Made by a program: the position numbers and the translations under genes | Assembly (NCBI RefSeq): GCF_016802725.1 | Contig: NC_052664.1 | Coordinates: 13,108,016-13,172,015, forward strand | Direction of reading: 5' to 3' | From: Solenopsis invicta | Lineage: Eukaryota; Arthropoda; Insecta; Hymenoptera; Formicidae | DNA: 64,000 bases | Notes under the pieces: model-generated | The model's input: the letters and a program-made list of their open reading frames with translations, nothing else | What the model was told of the DNA's origin: nothing | Database searches by the model: none | Shown here: positions 13,301 through 24,940 of the stretch, one piece after another | Numbering within the stretch: the stretch's first letter is position 1 | Layout: every line of letters starts with the position of its first letter

Positions 13301-16300
13301 ATATAAGTATAAATAGGTGTACAAATAATATAAAATTATAAATAATAATATAATTGTGCAGATAATATAAAACAGAATATTATAATGAGGGATATACATG
13401 CATTTATAATGCACACATGGAATAAACATATTAATATTTCGTAATCAAAAATTTTATATCATAATCAAATATTGTAATAATTGTGAAAGTTTTTCTTTTT
13501 AAAATCTTGAATTTTAAAAGCAAAGGATATAGTTAAAGATGGTATATAAGACTATCAAATTTTTTAATATTTTGAATTTAATTAAATTGAATCAAATTTA
13601 ATTTTTGTTAAAATAAAGCTTACTGGGAGAGAAAACTTAAAAGTGAAATTTGTTATTTATTAGGAGATAAATAGTTAAAATGTTTTTAATTTTTAATATT
13701 ATTTATTTTATTAAAGTTTTGTTGAGGAAAATTGAAGTTATTAAAAAATTTTCTAAACAAAAACACTTTAATTTAAAATATTATATAAGTTATAATTTAA
13801 AACACTGTACAAAATAGAACACAAATAATTCGTAAAATTTTGATGTATTATATATAATTTTTACCAATTGAGAAAGAAGTTTTGCTGAAAATTGCAGTCA
13901 TAAGTGTAAACAGAATTTACATGCAAACATGATTGGAAATCTGGTAACGGAAAATGCTACAGTCTGGTTGAGATAACGTAACGCAGCATAATGCCGGTAG
14001 ATTGTAGCGTTTTTCCGTTTCTATTTTGCCGGACCAGTGATCGATCTCAGCAGGAAGTTGAAATAATCCTTCCCTGGACCGATAGCGCGTAAATCTCGCC
14101 ATAATCCGATCACCGTGTGCGTTGGCCAATCTTTTCTCTCGCGATACTTATGATAAGCCGGTTCAGTACGCGTCCGAGCGAGTCGAGCACGTAGCCCTGT
14201 TCCACTATCATTCAAAGGAAAAACGGTGCATTTAGCTTCAAGCAATTTATACTTCAATAACTATGAATGATTTTCTGTCCTAGAACTTTTTAGCATGTTT
14301 ATACAATATTCTTATTTACTACATAATTCAATGTTTTAAAAGAGGAAGATCTATAAAACCATTCTTGGGATCTTTCCCAAATATCCTCATACAATTTTTT
14401 TCACTTTTTAATAGTCTTAGTGAAGAAAAAAATACAATACATATCTAAATAAAATTCCATTTATAACTGTAAAAGCTTTTAGTAGACTGATATAAGCTGT
14501 TGACTTAAAAAATGTTTTTCATCGACTTTTTGAAACAAATATTAAAAGTTTGCCGTTTAGTTATGTTCGCGACAATGCACATAGCTATAAATCTACGACA
14601 TATTTTATCTATATTAGTGTTATAAATACAGATTGTTAAAAAAAATTTTATATTATTTTGTTAATTATTATTAATAAAATGTTAATAAATTTGTACCTGA
14701 TTGATTTAATTATATTAGCCGTCAATAAGTTCAAATTTCTTATCTCTTAAGATTGTGATCATTATAAAGGCTTTTTTGTATATTCTTTAACATATTATTT
14801 TATTAATTTATTATATTTTCTTATTTTTTTTATTTTGTATTTTTATCAATTTTTTGAACGCAATTAAAACTATTATTAACTATTCTTGTATCATTCTTGT
14901 ATCTACCTTATGATTATTCTGATAAATTCAATAATTCGTCTGACCAGCAAGACTGACTTAGTATAGCATTCTCAATGATATCGATATAATTTCTTGATGG
15001 ATAAAATAAGTATTAGGTTGTATCGATATGATCTAAATATGATAAAAGACTTAAAGAATATTTGATATTATAAAAAGATTATTAAATTTTGTAATCAGCG
15101 GCTCATACGAATTAAATTAAATGCTATTTACAATCATAAATAGAACTTCATGCGGATGTGTATTATATTTTTTGTTTACTAAAACTACTTAAAAAGTATA
15201 AAAAAATTGTTTAATGGAAATCATGAGGTGTTCCAAAAATTGACCTCAATTATTTTCTTTATAATAAATACTAAGAATGAAAATTTTTTATCGTTCTTGA
15301 AATTTTTTATGATTTGAAATCTTAATAGATTGGTGAAGACACACTTTGTAAAATACGGCCAGTCAGAAAAATATAAAAATATAAATATAAAAATATAATA
15401 AATCATAATAAATTATAAATTTAAGACGGCGTATACAAAAGCTAAAAACTAACTGTGGAGGGATAACACTTACCGCTACGAGAGCATGTTCGGCCTATAA
15501 ATGACTTTCCAAGGATATTTCTCGGGAGTGGAGAGTCTATCCTGCTTTTTTCCTTCATCTTATCCCAATCCATTCTTTGTTCAATTATCCTTCTCTGATC
15601 GAACCATGGAATCTGCGGTGATGGTCTTACTTATCTTCATATTTAATGATCCACGAAATGGATCCAAGGACTATTCTAACATAACTTAGGCACGCTTCGA
15701 TAACTTTACTTCCGTTAAGATTAGCGGCAACGCTTGCTAACGGGGTGGCCTAGCGTTCTTGCGTCTGTTTTCTTTTTGTCCGACAGTGAAGCGATCACGC
15801 ACTCGAGAGAACAACACCACGCCGGAGGGGTATCAACCCTGATGGGCCAGGGTTTTCGTGATTTCTGCGATTAAGGTTCGGTGCTTTTCAGGTTCCTTCT
15901 TTACTGCCCTCTTCGTTCATTCAGCATGACATGAACTATCTGCATGATCTCTTTTGATTCGTGTATTATATTATCTTCTAATGTTTTAGTCTGCTAACCA
16001 TTGATTTTAGCGTATTTAATAACATTTCCCGGAAAAAGTTTCTTTATACAAATTACACATATATCAGATACATATGTTTATATATTAAAATATATATAAT
16101 TGTGCAAAATTTATATATACATATAATTATATACAAAAAATTTTGATCCCATTTGGGTGTTAATGAACACGTGAACATCAAAATTAATACATAATGGATT
16201 ATTTCATTCCTTTTAAGTTGATTTAAATCGATTTATAGATATAATTTGAAAGCATACTTTATCTAATTTAAAGTTATATCCTAATAAAAATCTCGTGCAA

Positions 16301-19300
16301 AACAGTTAAAATTACAGTTATTTAATACTTTCTATTGATATTAAGATATTGATATAAATTCCTTTTCGTTTTGCAAATATTACGAGAAAATAGAAATTTA
16401 ATAAACTTTAATAGTATTATGACAGCATATTAAGAGCTTCTCATTATCATGAGAATACATTTTAATTAAGTTTTTTAAATTAACCTAAAAAAATACAATT
16501 ATTTATATATAAAGGTATATATAAAATTATCTTTAACAAGCAATTGAATACTTATATATACTTTGCACGTCTTTATTAAATTGATATTTGTATATGCGTT
16601 TCCTCTATGAAAAGCATGAGAAAATATATACTATGACTTCTCGCGGAAAGCCAAAAGCTATTTGGAAACTTTGAGACTTTGCTTTTGGATAACCGAATAC
16701 GTTAGGTTTACGCGCTTTGAACTTCATGCAATTTTAGCCTTCTATAATATGCATAAGTGAGGCTAAATTGCGCTCGTTTGAAAGGGGGAAGAGGGGTAAG
16801 TAAAAAGTTTACTTTCTAAATGGAGCCGGCAGTGTCTAAGTTTCTCGACTTAATAAAGACTTACGCAACGCAAGTGTCCCTTTTGCATGCGAATTTCCGA
16901 CGCCGGGTATAAACCCACAACGCTTTTCATCTATTAGCATTTAAAGCTCGATACGAATGTTCTTGCCACACTCGTATGTCTATATGGTTGCATGCATATT
17001 TATAAATGTAATCTTTAGCAATTTTGATTATACGTCTTACTGAGATGGAAACTTCTATGGAAACTGGTGACGTGCAATCCTAATCCATTTTATACAGAGT
17101 GCTCCAGAACTGATGGTACAAGAGCTGGAAGCTTGTAACGTTGTTTTACATAGAAAGTGAGATGATTTTACACGAGGAAAATGTATAGTAAAATTTTTTT
17201 ACACAAGGTTTTATTTTTCAGAAAACCATGATTATACATACAACAAAACGGGCAACACTTTTAACAAGCTTTAAGTTAATAAAATTAAATTCTTAATCAG
17301 TAAACACATCTCTTGTCTTATTAAATATTTTTGAACATAAATGCATAGTAAATACACGAGTCTGACAATATCTTCAATATTGTTTTTCTGAAAAATATAG
17401 TTTCGTGTTTGATTTAAAAATAAAATTAGTTTTACTTTTTTTTATATAGAATCATCTTCTCTCTTGTACAATCTGTTCTGGGACTTTGTATTTCATATTC
17501 ATAATCTTGCTTAACTTTATTATCTTCCGATAATACATGTAAATTATGACATGTAAATTAACAATCATTCTTCAACAATCATCAACTCTATTTTCTAAAA
17601 AAATGTAAAAGAGATATAATCCTGGGTTATTTGTGATTAGAATTATCATAACATTTCTAGAAAATAGAGTAAATCATATTCTAGAAAAGAGAGTAAATCA
17701 GATTGATTTTTAAAAAGTTCTAAATTATGTTCATAGAAAGAGAATACGTGTATACATTTATAAAATTATTGAAATAAAAATGGGCGTTTTTAAGTGAAAG
17801 ATACTTAATATAAGTTCCAAGTGATAGATAAATGATTTTTGCCCTTAAAAAAAATGTTGAATTTTTTAAAAATTACTTAAAGAGTATATAAGAATATTGA
17901 TGTTTAACCTGCAAAAGGTACCTGCTTCTGCTATTCGCATTGATTCGTCCAACACCGTGGTTCCGTAACAAAATTATTGATGCGTCACGCTTGGATTGGT
18001 GTCGAATGATTTATCGATGTGCGATCGTTTGAGCATAAACTACGATTTTGATTACCATGCTAACGTCATGTTGAACATAAACCGCCAATCTGTGGCTTGA
18101 TATTTCGTACGTTATAGCAATTGCTCGAGGTGTCGCCGGAAAGAACATTGGAACAATATGTAAGATAAAAGCTACAGTTAATTATAATTTTTTGAATTGC
18201 ATTTGAAATAATTTTTTAATTAAGTAATTATTTATTTTTGATATTTATTAAAATGTATATAATATTCTTTATTTTAATATCAACATATTTCCATATTAAT
18301 TAAAACTTAATATTTAATATTTTATTAAATTTACCTTATTTACTAAAATTTAATATATAATTAATTTCAATATTTGTTAGTTTATACTTGCTAATTCATA
18401 AAATATTAAATTAATATAATTTCAGTTTGAAGCAGAAAATCGGAATATTTTAATAAAGAAATTTAATAAAATTTGCTATATTTCTATAAAAATTTAATAA
18501 GCTCATATTTATCTACACATTTTCAAAACAATGTAAATATTACTTTCGTATTTACATATTCTCGTTGTTGTTTATGTAGCACAATACTACTTCCAATGAT
18601 TAATTGTTGCGACAATCTGGCAGCTCATTACAATATAATAATATATAATACCATATTATGCCATAATCGCATTTGTTCATATAATGAGAGCTCGTTGTTA
18701 CAAATTTGCACAAAAGCTGGGAAAGATATCTGGTCCCAGCGAAATCGGTTTACATTCCATTAACAACGTGTTAACAGCACGGCGCGTACGTTGCTTACGT
18801 TCACATGTGCGCCACGTGTAACAGCAAATAATCATTCGTGGACTTCATGTTTGCAAAGTCGCCAGAGCACGAGCGATTTAACTTAACCAGATTAAATTGA
18901 AACGCCACACGGCACGAAACTCTATCGATTCGGAACGACGAACAACAGGGGAAAGGAGAGAGTTATTACCTTGTTTATGTATGATCATCTTTATGGCGAA
19001 ATAAAAATTTAAGACGGCGGGTTTGAAAGTAAGACGATAAAAGAATAAAAATGTCACGTCTATGAATTTTAATCATATATGAGATTGTTTTTTATAATGT
19101 AGAAATATATATGAATTTTCATGGGGCATTCCACATTTGCTACACGTACGATCTAAATGGTCTCTCAACGAATTATTAATTCACAAGTGTTGCTATTAAA
19201 TTTGTTACACATAGAACAGTACTTTTTAAATTACTAATTTCTAATTACGATAAATTTTGAATACTTTTATTTTAAGTGTCATTAGTTCTCCTGATAAGAA

Positions 19301-21490
19301 CAAGAATTATGTGTGGATTTTCTCTTGTTGTCCATTTGCTCCCTGTAGTTGCTCCATAAGCGCAAATGCGTTTGTTGAGAGAATAATGAGAAGGATCAAA
19401 GGAATAGCGGGTAATTACCGAGGAAAAAAAATACGTATATCGTTGCTAGTTTGTTATCGTATCGAGTCCTAGGCTTTGTTACACGATACTAGATCAAAGA
19501 AGCTAGTGTTATTGATATCGGGGGTCCTCGGCGATAGCACTATTATCTTTGAGTAGGTACTTCGAAGCACGTTTGCTGCGGTTGTTGTGTTATCGATTCC
19601 GTGTTTGCAAACCGTAATGAAACTGTAATTACTGGACAATGCGCTAATTTGTCATTGACTTTAATAAGCAGGATTAATAATAGATGAGTATTGAGTACAA
19701 AACAATTAAAATTCTTGGCATTTTTCACACGTTGTAATACTCTCCACATATTTTTTGCTTTTATAATTTAATTTAACAGCTTATAAAAACAAAATTAAAC
19801 TAAAAAATGTGGTAATAAATTATTTACTGCAATTAATTTAAAATTAAATTATAGAAATTAGTTTACTTTTTTATGATATAATACTTGTAAAAGTAGTTTA
19901 AAAACTTAAATTTTGCAAAGACTAAATAAAATACAGTTTTCCTACTTTCCTATTTAAGTTTTTGTATGATTTTAAAGAATAAAGTATAATATTTTCAAAG
20001 TTTATATTTTTCGTCAAAATAAACTTTTTTGTTGTGCATAAAATGGTATTCTTAATTCTCAACTTCAAAGAAATTTTTCAAAAAATATATTTAATTTTAT
20101 TTACCTTCAGCTTTTGGGCTTAAAAAGTTATATAAACGTTGCGTTTTTACACAATACTACTGTAGAATTATCTACTTTGGAAGGGAAATTTCGAACCGAT
20201 CGCAGTAATTTCCTAAATCCACCAACAACCATCGGCTTTCGTAGCTGTATTCCAAACGGTTTGTTTGCTATCGGACATATCGGCAAACCATCACGTCGAC
20301 TAATCTCCACACAAAGCGGCAAATTAACTCCCAGTTAATTATTTACGTGATCGAAATAGTGCGACATGTGTAACAGAATTCCGATATACACATGTGCACA
20401 TTGATACTGCTATTAATATCTTACTCGATTATGCTATTTCTACCGATGCATGAAACTAGCAACGGTATGTTTTAATTATTAATTTTCAATTTTCTTTTAA
20501 TCTTTATAAATTGAAAACTGTTAATCAGAAAGTTTGCTGGACGCGGAGCTATTCAACGACGAATGTTTTCTTCGTACAACAATCGCTGCAATTGCTAACG
20601 AAATCTCAATACGAGCCTAGATTATGCATAAAGTTCAATAGATGTTTGCAAACTTATTAATTGAACTCATTAAACTTAATACGATTTTATATCGGAGTAA
20701 TGAAAGAACTGTTAACATAAGAAACATTAATTCAACATTTCGTATTAACATAAAAATGATTACAAGATATCTCTTGTTAAAATTTTATCGAAATTATAAT
20801 GCAGTTTTATTTCTCCTTTACATTCACAGCATGTTCTTTGGAATGCCTCAATACTCTAAATTATAATTTCCTTATTTGCTGTCTCTTTGCTGTGTCATAT
20901 ATGTACCATTCGACAAATTCACTGGTCATAAAATGCTTTAAAAAATTAGTTTGTTTTTTACGTTTTTAATTTATATTAAATTTACAAACCCTATAAATAA
21001 ATCAAAAATATTATAGTGTTAAAAGTGTAATATAAGTGCATTAGTATCAAATTCATTCTTGATTTCACGTATTATTTTTCATTTTATCTTTTTTAATAGA
21101 AATTCTCAATATATCTAATTAAGAAATTATTAAGTATAATAATAATAATTTTGAACACTCTTGAAACTTTAGCAATTATTTTAAACTTGGCAAAATGTCA
21201 AAAAATTTTCCGCTGTTTTAATAGATTAATAAAACATTTTTACAGAAAAGCATTGTAAAAGATAGTTTACACTATATTATTATGTAAAACAAATGAAAGA
21301 GAAAATCTTTAGTTAATGTAACTGATTTAAAAAGCATTATGCTTTCGTCATATTTGCTCATGCTCAAGTAAAAAAATATTATCGACGCAAACCATTATGT
21401 GGTGCTTCTTTTTCAGTGCGTAGAACGCTAAAGAACGGTCTCTCGGAAGAGGAGAAAAAGCACATCGCCGCCTACATCAAGGGCTACTGA
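4276..21490 (+). CDS. Fhos: FHOD-family formin, C-terminal part (spliced, 5' end outside window)
   Basis: This is the joined coding region of seven exons: 4276-4395, 4878-5012, 5521-5663, 6265-6532, 6890-7013, 12258-12428 and 21417-21490. Together they total 1035 nt, or 344 codons plus TGA, with every junction in phase and GT-AG introns. FHOD formins nucleate and bundle actin filaments; the insect member (Fhos) is known for stress-fibre and sarcomere roles. The sequence shows the C-terminal part of the FH2 domain (MDLKQGMETL, VKGFQLEYL, VHKHSLLHHLCHMVME, FLADCAERI, EFCRIVSEFALEYRTTRERV, EKKANHRERNKTRGK). A linker follows, then a DAD tail containing RERKRTRHADRKSLRRTLKNG, which closely matches the mammalian FHOD1 tail. 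The GBD, DID, FH1 and early FH2 exons must lie before base 1. The exons are GC-richer than the AT-rich introns. The gene converges on the FKBP14-like gene. The family assignment is very secure; exon edges come from consensus splice sites and protein continuity. Confidence 0.95.
4396..4877 (+). other. Fhos intron
   Basis: A 482-nt intron between FH2 exons with consensus ends, rather GC-rich for an intron here. Nothing else is recognised. Confidence 0.8.
4878..5012 (+). CDS. Fhos: Fhos coding exon B (FH2 domain)
   Basis: This 45-codon exon is in phase 0 at both ends, with acceptor tttttcag and donor GTGAGA. The peptide starts VKGFQLEYLVKVPEVKDTVH and contains HSLLHHLCHMVMEKFPDSTD, a core FH2 stretch nearly identical across FHOD formins. 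It joins exon A as ...NGNE-VKGF.... No stop or frameshift is present. Confidence 0.95.
5013..5520 (+). other. Fhos intron
   Basis: A 508-nt AT-rich intron with consensus ends. Nothing else is recognised. Confidence 0.8.
5521..5663 (+). CDS. Fhos: Fhos coding exon C (FH2 domain)
   Basis: This exon has 47 codons plus two bases (AA) that complete a Lys codon with the first base of the next exon. The acceptor is ttgctttcag and the donor GTGAGT. The peptide IGAVTRASKIDFDELAANIA, followed by a stretch with the core SWDHLKLIAKHD, corresponds to the FH2 helix region after the ...LYSE(I/V)G motif of FHOD proteins. Confidence 0.94.
5664..6264 (+). other. Fhos intron with (TC)n tract
   Basis: A 601-nt intron that carries a TC dinucleotide run at 5715-5738. 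No other feature is seen. Confidence 0.8.
5715..5738. repeat. (TC)n microsatellite
   Basis: An uninterrupted TC dinucleotide run in a Fhos intron. Confidence 0.9.
6265..6532 (+). CDS. Fhos: Fhos coding exon D (end of FH2 domain)
   Basis: The first base completes the split Lys codon, and 89 codons follow up to the donor GTAAGC. The acceptor is tatcctag. The peptide starts MSDFLADCAERIIVLDIVHR and includes EFCRIVSEFALEYRTTRERV and EKKANHRERNKTRGKMITE. This is the FH2 C-terminus and the basic helix after it, highly conserved in FHOD proteins. The ATG near the exon start is internal and not a translation start. Confidence 0.95.
6533..6889 (+). other. Fhos intron
   Basis: A 357-nt very AT-rich intron with a clear acceptor (ttattacag). 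Nothing else is seen. Confidence 0.8.
6890..7013 (+). CDS. Fhos: Fhos coding exon E (post-FH2 linker)
   Basis: This exon holds 41 codons plus one base (G) that continues into exon F. The acceptor is ttattacag and the donor GTAAGT. The peptide VGKFRTKEDRADAELRQLLG resembles the conserved short motif after FH2 in Fhos-type formins. A less conserved acidic-to-basic stretch ending PWRRQKKD follows. Confidence 0.93.
7014..12257 (+). other. Fhos intron, 5.2 kb
   Basis: A long intron. It holds a Tc1-like terminus and dispersed repeat (8095-8245), a GC/CpG-richer block at about 9060-9660 and another at about 10540-10760. These blocks lack splice-framed exons and could be regulatory. Confidence 0.65.
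8095..8245 (+). mobile_element. Tc1-like terminal sequence and dispersed repeat
   Basis: After a TA dinucleotide the sequence reads CAGCCTTGGCCAAAAATATC, resembling the terminal repeat of Tc1-family elements (CAGTGCTTGGCCAAAA...). Bases 8155-8240 recur at 48542-48632 with only small gaps and substitutions. No opposite terminus or transposase frame was found. Confidence 0.5.
12258..12428 (+). CDS. Fhos: Fhos coding exon F (linker and first half of DAD), tandem donors
   Basis: The exon begins with two bases that complete a Gly codon and ends with one base (T) that makes Leu with TG of the next exon. The peptide contains DELLESLVKTATKTP and RERKRTRHADRKS. Mammalian FHOD1 has a very similar tail with RERKRSR and RKSLRRTLKSGL, so the donor is placed at the GT of 12429-12430 (GTAAGTG), which keeps RKS-LRRTLKNGL. 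A second, equally good donor GTAAGT lies 9 nt upstream (GT at 12420-12421). It is also in frame and would drop three residues. Confidence 0.9.
15787..15842 (+). CDS. Fhos: Candidate alternative terminal exon of Fhos
   Basis: A strong acceptor (gtctgttttctttttgtc followed by cgacag) precedes a GC-rich stretch. Like the standard last exon it begins with TG, so it would complete the same Leu codon. In that phase it reads KRSRTRENNTTPEGYQP and then TGA at 15840-15842. The resulting tail would be RKS-L-KRSRTRE..., which keeps a basic patch but loses LRRTLKNGL and everything after it. The first AATAAA beyond is at 16283-16288. The case rests on splice-site quality, phase match and composition. It could be a chance acceptor. 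Confidence 0.35.
17095..17488 (+). mobile_element. MITE with ~30-bp terminal inverted repeats
   Basis: Flanked by TA on both sides. The left end starts CAGAGTGCTCCAGAACTGAT and the right end, read on the opposite strand, starts CAAAGTCCCAGAACAGATTG; both continue into GTACAAGAG. TA target sites and short length without a transposase frame suggest a non-autonomous Tc1/mariner-type element. Confidence 0.7.
17655..17702 (+). repeat. 24-bp tandem duplication
   Basis: Two adjacent copies of a 24-nt unit starting ttctagaaaa and ending gagtaaatca(t/g)a-like sequence. A related inverted piece lies at about 17587. Confidence 0.7.
21417..21490 (+). CDS. Fhos: Fhos terminal coding exon G (DAD C-terminal half)
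   Basis: The acceptor is a pyrimidine tract ending tttttcag, and the exon starts TG, completing a Leu codon. The 23 residues RRTLKNGLSEEEKKHIAAYI plus KGY precede TGA (21488-21490). RRTLKNGL matches the core of the FHOD diaphanous-autoregulatory domain, which in the family binds the N-terminal DID to hold the formin inactive and is released on phosphorylation by Rho kinase. The intron before this exon is about 9.0 kb. Confidence 0.93.
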
Positions 21491-22545
21491 CTGTGATAAT
21501 ACTCGAAGACCACAACATGCTCTCATGAAACGATACAAAGAAAGAGTGGGGCGTTAATATTGCAAAGGGGCGAAACAATGGAAGCTCGGTGAAAACATTG
21601 CAATCTTCGTCGTAGATCTTCGACTATAGGATCCTGTCCTCCCTTATCACTAGGACACTCCGAGATCGGGCGACGTCGACGATCGCCTCTGTGACGTGTC
21701 GCTAACGTTTACCGAGTTCGATATTCGCGTAGAGCCCCATGTGCACCCCGCGTGTGCACCTGTCGTTCGACGTGCTGAGGCAGGATAATAAGCATGTGCA
21801 AAAAAGCAGATAAGATAAAATACTATAATTTTGACGCGATTTAAACAAGTGTTAATCGGTGATTTAGGCTTAAGCGAATGATCAAGTGAACAGATGTTTT
21901 TTTCAATTCATCGTTCGCGTACGAGAAAGAATATCTCGCATGCATATTAGGAATTATTATATATAGGAATTTCCTTATAGAGATTTTTTTTTGTTACGTA
22001 GACTCTTGTGTAAACATTTCTTTGTTTAACAAAATTTTCCTTATTCCAAGTAGAAATTTCTGACATTTTCGAGACGCCGCGATCACGTAGGACTTTATTT
22101 ACGTTTTCTTTTGTCTCTTTGAAATTTATTATGCGCGTTGGTTACGTATGTTATATACATTTTACGTATCGTACTCGATACTTCTTGGAAGATTTACTTG
22201 AATCACGGGCGACAGGGTCGACTTGACAATTATATGTGACAACATGTGCCTTGACGAATTTTTATAATCGATCGATTTTTAAGACCGACCACTCCGAGAA
22301 ATCGATGCTTTTGCACGCGTCGATCCATTTATACAACGAAGAAACAGGCATTTTGCATACGAAGTAACTATATTCTAGAACGATTCCTGTCGAATAGCAA
22401 ACATACCGATATATACCGGACGACATAAAACTGCTTAGCAACTTAATTATTTTAATCATCATCTTATTGTTGCGTTTCGCATAATTGCAATCATTGTAAC
22501 TTTCTGTGGAAATGATTCATTAAATAAAAGAAGAAGCAATTATAA
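21491..22545 (+). other. Fhos: Fhos 3' untranslated region (inferred)
   Basis: About 1 kb follows the Fhos stop, GC-richer near the stop and AT-rich later. The first AATAAA seen downstream is at 22523-22528, so cleavage would fall near 22540-22550. This is inferred from the signal only. Confidence 0.5.
22523..22528 (+). terminator. Polyadenylation signal AATAAA for Fhos
   Basis: A canonical AATAAA inside attaaataaaag, the first one after the Fhos TGA. AATAAA is common in AT-rich DNA; its position supports use, but no cleavage site can be verified. Confidence 0.45.
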
Positions 22546-24134
22546 AAATAGATACGATTATATGATTTTTTCCTCTCCTTCAGAATATTCACTATTTTCA
22601 AGAGAAGACAACCTATTTCAAGATTTAACCATTCCCGGATATTTTAAAACTAATATTCTAGAAAGGTAAGTTTTATAGAGATTTACGAACCATTAAAATC
22701 TAAACTATTCAAAAATTTCAAATTTACGAGATTTGAATATCAATCTTATATATTGATAGTCTTACGTATAAAATTATATTGTGACTTTATATGATAAAAT
22801 CAATATTATTTTTCTCGACGAGCGGCCAAACAAGATATCACGTTACAACTGAGTGAAATAATATATATTCTAAATTCAACTTTACAATAATTATGTAAAT
22901 AAAAGTTATGTTTTAACAATTTGATTTAGCAAAATTAATTTGCGCACGTGTAGTGTTTTATTTGAAATCCGTAAATAATAATTAATTATAAAATAGAAGT
23001 ACTGAATAATAACTGTTAACTTTTTATAAATAATTTGCATTAAAAAATTAATTTTTAAAAACGTATCTCGATTCTCTTAAAGTTTAATCAGTAAACGATT
23101 AATTAGAAATATTAGTTTCTTTGCATTTTTTTTCATTTCTATGTTCCTAAACATTTTAAAGCGATATAATGCGGTTAATGTCTAAAAACCATCTGGAAAA
23201 AAGAACAAGTTAAAATAAAGCGCGAAAAGTCTGAGAGATATTCATGCGCCATGCGCGAAACATTAATTGTGAAAATTACACACGTGTAAAAATATTTTAT
23301 TGCATTTATAACTGCTGCGAGTAAACTTTCAGACAGGGATGCAGAAATTGAAAGAGGTAGTTATATAACAAACTGTGCTCGAGACACACGATTTATTATT
23401 AACCATCATCCAACTTTAACAACATACAATATAATGTAGTAATAAAAACGTATCAGTTAAAATGTAATAATGCGACGATAGGGGGATGCTCGCGTAAGAG
23501 CGACCATATTCATCTCCACTACGCATCCTCGGGATATTTCCTCTTCCTCTTTTTCTTCGTCATCCTCTTCTTGTCTCCTACGTGAATATCGCGCGCGCGC
23601 ACGCGACTCTCGAGCAAGGGATTGTTATGACTGGGATAGATTGGTGGAAGCTTTGAGAGTAGGACAGAATGCGTGTGATTTTCAGCATCGTACGTCGATG
23701 CTTTTTAGTTATGCTAACATTTATAATCATGTAGAAAAAACACTCTTTCCGTCACACCTTTATCTCGCTCTATCATCACAATCTCTCTTTCTCTCTCTTT
23801 ATATTTTTATATAATATATATAGCGCGAAACATACACAGCCTCTCACTTCACGCCACTACGGTGCAGTCATTCGAGCAGACATTCGTATGTATTTTTTTT
23901 TCGTTATATCGTATTAAAATGTACAGTGACGTCATTGCGCCGGAATGTTTCCTGCCTAGGAATATCGGCGAAAATTTTACCGTGGATTTCTGTGGAACTC
24001 TCTGCGGACTTTTAGAATGGTTGAAAGTGACGAAAAAAAAAACTTTGAATACACTCGCATTGATTATTTAAAGACCATCAATTTGATTTTTAACGATTTA
24101 CCAGGCAACGAGAAGTTTAGGTTTTATCAGAAAT
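22546..24134. other. Intergenic gap between convergent Fhos and Fkbp14
   Basis: This is AT-rich sequence between the inferred 3' ends. No gene is seen. A short CpG-bearing stretch at about 23480-23620 includes a (CG)n-like run near 23590. Short open frames here lack coding features. Confidence 0.55.
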
Positions 24135-24940
24135 TTTATTAGTTAAAAAAATAATAATTCTGCTCAACGTAAACTCTCTATAAAAATTAAATAACTGCAA
24201 AAATTGTACTGTGCTATAAAGATTTCCAAAACGAGATTGTATGATTAATAGTACAAAACAAGCATATTATGGAGCGGCAAAAATTGCAGATCTTCCTAGT
24301 AAGATGAGCTAGGATAAAGAAAGGTTCGGATGGTGATTATGCCGAAAATCGATCGAGATTTCCCCTGTAGATTCTCGAGTAATGCTGTGCGTATAAAATG
24401 GCTCGCGAGATATAATTCTTATTCTGAACGAGTAGAGAATCGTATCCTTTAGAACATCCGGCTTAAAAAAAAAATTAAGAAATCTTCAAGCTACTTAGAG
24501 CCATTCGAATAGTTCTCAAAACTTCCAAAGACATTTTCCAAAGAATTTTTTTAAAAAACATTTTCACTCTACGGATCTTCGAACTTCGTTGTTAAGCAAA
24601 TGTCCACCTATTCCTGTAAGTTTCCTGCGATCGAGGACATGAATAAGTCTCGACGAGCCGGAGATTCCCGAAGATTGTATTTCCCTGATGCTAGTATAAG
24701 TTGTGTTGTATCAGAAAAGTTTGCTGGTAAATTCGCTTGTTCTGACGAGTTCGAGCACGCGTATACTCGGGACGATCGATCAGCAGATCCTTCGGGAATG
24801 CCCGAGAGGGGACTCGAAGAGGTGATTTTATACAGAGGTGAACACGTGGTGGCGCGGGGCGCGTCGATATCGTCGACGATTGAGGCAACGACGACGTCGA
24901 CAACGGGCGCTCGGAGACGCGATGATGAGGGACGAAGACT
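24135..24940 (-). other. Fkbp14: Fkbp14 3' untranslated region (inferred)
   Basis: This is sequence 3' of the HDEL stop on the minus strand. Its first 350 bases are GC-rich. The first AATAAA on the minus strand (plus-strand TTTATT) is at 24140-24135. The extent is inferred from that signal alone. Confidence 0.4.

Larger units (their letters stand above)
12429..21416 (+). other. Fhos intron, 9.0 kb
   Basis: The last Fhos intron. It contains the candidate alternative terminal exon at 15787, a MITE at 17095-17488, a tandem duplication at 17655-17702, and GC-richer blocks at about 12890-13290, 15700-15900, 16620-16930, 17920-18160, 18760-18970 and 20150-20340. Otherwise it is AT-rich. Confidence 0.65.
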
